Source: JAVEVF01 sp034005175
GTDB taxonomy: Bacteria > Actinomycetota > Coriobacteriia > Anaerosomatales > SLCP01
Assembly: GCA_034005175.1 (NCBI GenBank)
Contig: JAVEVF010000075.1
Location: forward strand, 1 to 9,207
Direction of reading: 5' to 3'
Length of the DNA stretch: 9,207 nucleotides
The first letter of the stretch is position 1; the number at the start of each line of letters is the position of its first letter. Under the pieces are notes generated by a model that saw only the letters and a list, made by a program, of their open reading frames with translations, was not told where the DNA came from and made no database searches. Made by a program: the position numbers and the translations under genes. This document shows positions 7,575 to 9,207 of the stretch, one piece after another.

Positions 7575-8974
7575 GTGCAGCGGTGATCAAGAGGGTGCCG
7601 GTCGGCGTGTGGGTGGCCCTGGCGCTTATCGGTGCGACGGCGCTTGGATGGTACGCGTTCTCGATGTGGGGCAGCAAGAAGGTTGATCCGCTCGGCCCGT
7701 CAAGCCGCGAGGAGATCGTGCTGCGCACCTTGCGGCTCGCTGGAATCGAGCACGCTGTCATCGGATCTGACACGCGCATAGCGCTGCTTCGTATGGACCT
7801 AGCTGGCCCCGCATCGCCACCGGATGTGGAGATCGCATGGCAGACGGCGTTTGCAGCGCTCGCAGGCGCGTATGGCGGAGCCGAAGGATATGTCGTGCAG
7901 ATCTTCGCCGATGGGGCACCGCTCGTGGAGCTTTCAGCTCCGGGTGGAGATGTGCGTGATGCCGTGAGGGCAGATGACCCCATCGCGCTTCGCCGTGGTA
8001 CGAACGCGGCCTTCATCGCAGTCCAGTCACACCGTGGTGAGCCAGTCGCGCGTGAGCGGGCAGGCGGTGCCGTCGGGGTGGCGCCGGTCGCCGATGTCAT
8101 GGCGGCCGAGGATCTTATGGCGGCGACACCTGTTGATGCCACACCGATGCCTGAGAGCGCCGTGGCTGTTGACGCCCATCTTTCGGGCGGCTATCTGGAC
8201 GCTAAGAACCGCGCCGCAGGCCTTCTCGATGACGGCGGGCCGACCGTTGAGGCCGCCGAGCGCCTTGCAGCCATCGCCTCAGCGATGCGCCTTGGCGCCC
8301 CCGCGGTCATCGCGCCAGGTGCCGGGGAGTCAGCTCTCGCGCGCTTCATCGAGCGGTTAGGGGTGGCGCTTGAGAAGTCGGAGGCCGCTGGAGTCGATGG
8401 GCTGCGTGAAGAGGTCGAGACCCTCTCTCAGCTCGGTGACCGCGCGTCCGGCGCGCGCGTGCGCTCGTTGCTCCTCGCAGCAGAGGCGCTTGCAGACACA
8501 GCCAGCGGCCGCAGTCTGCTAGCTGATACTGTGGTGGTCACACGCGAGGTCGCGCGCGCCCCGCTGGAGCCGGGACCGCCGAGAGACGCGCTTCTTGCAG
8601 CCACAGGCTCACCTGAGGCCGCCCGAGATGTGGTAGACGTGCGGGCGCTCATGCGCGACGAGTCTTTGGATGTCACTCTCGATACGGTGGCGACAGGCGC
8701 TGCGCTTCCTGCGCGCGTGCTTCGTCTGCATGCGCGCGGATCCAACCCGCCCGCGCTCATGTGGGGCGTCGCGAATGGGAACCAGACGGCATCGGCTGAT
8801 GTGTGGCTGGGGTATCGCCGCTCGGACGGGGCCGTGTTCTGGCTTGCCGGCCCCGAGGGCCAGGTGGCGCTTACCGACGGATCCGTTCGGGGATGGGCTT
8901 ACGCACGCCAGCGTGCAGCTCTTGTGGAGGCAGCGCACAGCGGTCACGTGCTCGCGTACTTCGGGACGGAGTGA
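7565..8974 (+). CDS. Uncharacterised membrane-anchored protein between uvrA and uvrC
   Basis: I do not recognise this 469-residue protein. A short basic N-terminus (K9, R10) precedes one hydrophobic segment (about 14-35, rich in V, A, L and W), followed by KK. This suggests a signal anchor or uncleaved signal peptide; which side the bulk of the protein faces is a prediction only. Residues 48-155 look like an alternating helix/strand domain, 160-205 an Ala/Pro/Val-rich linker, and 206-345 mostly Ala-rich helix. The C-terminal 365-469 contains likely strands with clustered tryptophans (W400, W414, W426, W444). There is not a single cysteine, which fits an extracytoplasmic location. The ATG at 7565 overlaps the uvrA end by 10 bases; a GTG at 7571 (4-base overlap, GGTGGG six bases upstream) would give 467 residues and is equally plausible. 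The stop lies four bases before uvrC, so it is almost certainly cotranscribed. Codon use resembles its neighbours, so I see no sign of recent transfer. Confidence 0.85.
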   Translation: MLVSAAVIKRVPVGVWVALALIGATALGWYAFSMWGSKKVDPLGPSSREEIVLRTLRLAGIEHAVIGSDTRIALLRMDLAGPASPPDVEIAWQTAFAALAGAYGGAEGYVVQIFADGAPLVELSAPGGDVRDAVRADDPIALRRGTNAAFIAVQSHRGEPVARERAGGAVGVAPVADVMAAEDLMAATPVDATPMPESAVAVDAHLSGGYLDAKNRAAGLLDDGGPTVEAAERLAAIASAMRLGAPAVIAPGAGESALARFIERLGVALEKSEAAGVDGLREEVETLSQLGDRASGARVRSLLLAAEALADTASGRSLLADTVVVTREVARAPLEPGPPRDALLAATGSPEAARDVVDVRALMRDESLDVTLDTVATGAALPARVLRLHARGSNPPALMWGVANGNQTASADVWLGYRRSDGAVFWLAGPEGQVALTDGSVRGWAYARQRAALVEAAHSGHVLAYFGTE

Positions 8975-8978
8975 GCAC

Positions 8979-9207
8979 GTGGATATGGGTCGCCCCACTC
9001 TCTCCGAACAAACCAATCAGGTACCCGATACACCAGGTGTGTACCTGTGGAAAGGCGCTGCTGACCAAGTGCTGTATGTCGGCAAGGCGAAGTCGCTTCG
9101 CAAGCGCATGCGGCAGTATATCCTCGGCCAGGACGAGCGCGAGAAGGTCCCGCTGCTCATGGCACAGGTGACATCGTTTGACTACGTCGTCACCGATAAT
9201 GAGGTTG
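8979..9207 (+). CDS. uvrC: Excinuclease ABC subunit C (UvrC), N-terminal part, cut by window end
   Basis: About 76 codons of the GIY-YIG nuclease domain are present before the window ends. UvrC makes the incision 3' of the lesion with this domain and the 5' incision with a C-terminal RNase H-like domain that lies outside the window. The visible residues PGVYLW and LYVGKAKSLRKRM contain Tyr22, Tyr33, Lys36 and Arg43 (numbered from the GTG), which align by my reading with Y19, Y29, K32 and R39 of Thermotoga UvrC. The catalytic glutamate (E76 there) would lie just past the edge. GTG at 8979 has GGAG (8968-8971) seven bases upstream; an ATG two codons later at 8985 is the alternative. Only four bases separate it from the preceding stop, so translation is probably coupled and the gene belongs to the LexA-controlled uvrA operon. 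Confidence 0.92.
   Translation, partial: MDMGRPTLSEQTNQVPDTPGVYLWKGAADQVLYVGKAKSLRKRMRQYILGQDEREKVPLLMAQVTSFDYVVTDNEV

Noticed and set aside
7399..8142. A 247-codon minus-strand frame across the uvrA/unknown-gene junction.
   Set aside because: It is low-complexity Ser/Ala/Pro/Arg sequence, antisense to two genes with better support.
8428..9016. Minus-strand open frames (110 and 135 codons) at the end of the unknown gene and start of uvrC.
   Set aside because: Both are Ser/Arg/Ala-rich shadows without a ribosome site, opposite a clear plus-strand operon.
1..9207. Mobile element, CRISPR, tRNA/rRNA, toxin-antitoxin or defence system.
   Set aside because: I saw no repeat-spacer arrays, transposase motifs, terminal inverted repeats, tRNA-like cloverleaf or rRNA signature; every stretch over 300 bases is covered by a supported gene.

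Overview
The window is about 9.2 kb of GC-rich (roughly 60% or more by eye), densely coded bacterial chromosome. It carries seven protein genes, two of them cut by the window edges. I see no RNA genes, mobile elements, CRISPR arrays or long repeats. GTG starts are common, Shine-Dalgarno sequences are strong, and a Gram-positive type LexA (SOS) box precedes uvrA. Together these suggest a high-GC Gram-positive bacterium, perhaps an actinobacterial or Coriobacteriia-like lineage. That placement is inference from style, not from a search.

Layout. (1) 1-940, plus: the 3' part of an ABC1/UbiB (AarF) family atypical kinase. (2) 979-1818, minus: larE, an ATP-dependent sulfur insertase of nickel-pincer cofactor synthesis, convergent with (1). 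(3) 1819-1915: a divergent regulatory gap. (4) 1916-3913, plus: acs, AMP-forming acetyl-CoA synthetase. (5) 3914-3962: a convergent gap with a GC-rich hairpin. (6) 3963-4544, minus: PduO-type cob(I)alamin adenosyltransferase. (7) 4545-4706: a divergent promoter region with a perfect LexA-type palindrome overlapping the -35 zone of a probable uvrA promoter. (8) 4707-7574, plus: uvrA. (9) 7565-8974, plus: an unrecognised membrane-anchored, cysteine-free protein. (10) 8979-9207 and beyond, plus: the start of uvrC.

Genes (8) to (10) look like one SOS-regulated, translationally coupled operon. UvrA recognises DNA damage and UvrC makes the incisions of nucleotide excision repair, but the gene between them encodes a predicted single-pass membrane protein of unknown function. 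That protein is the most interesting unknown here. The first four genes are unrelated metabolic or housekeeping functions (quinone-linked kinase, nickel-pincer cofactor, acetate activation, adenosylcobalamin) on alternating strands, so they do not form a pathway operon. Apart from the uvrA-hypothetical-uvrC arrangement this is an ordinary core-genome region, and I see no convincing new multi-gene system.
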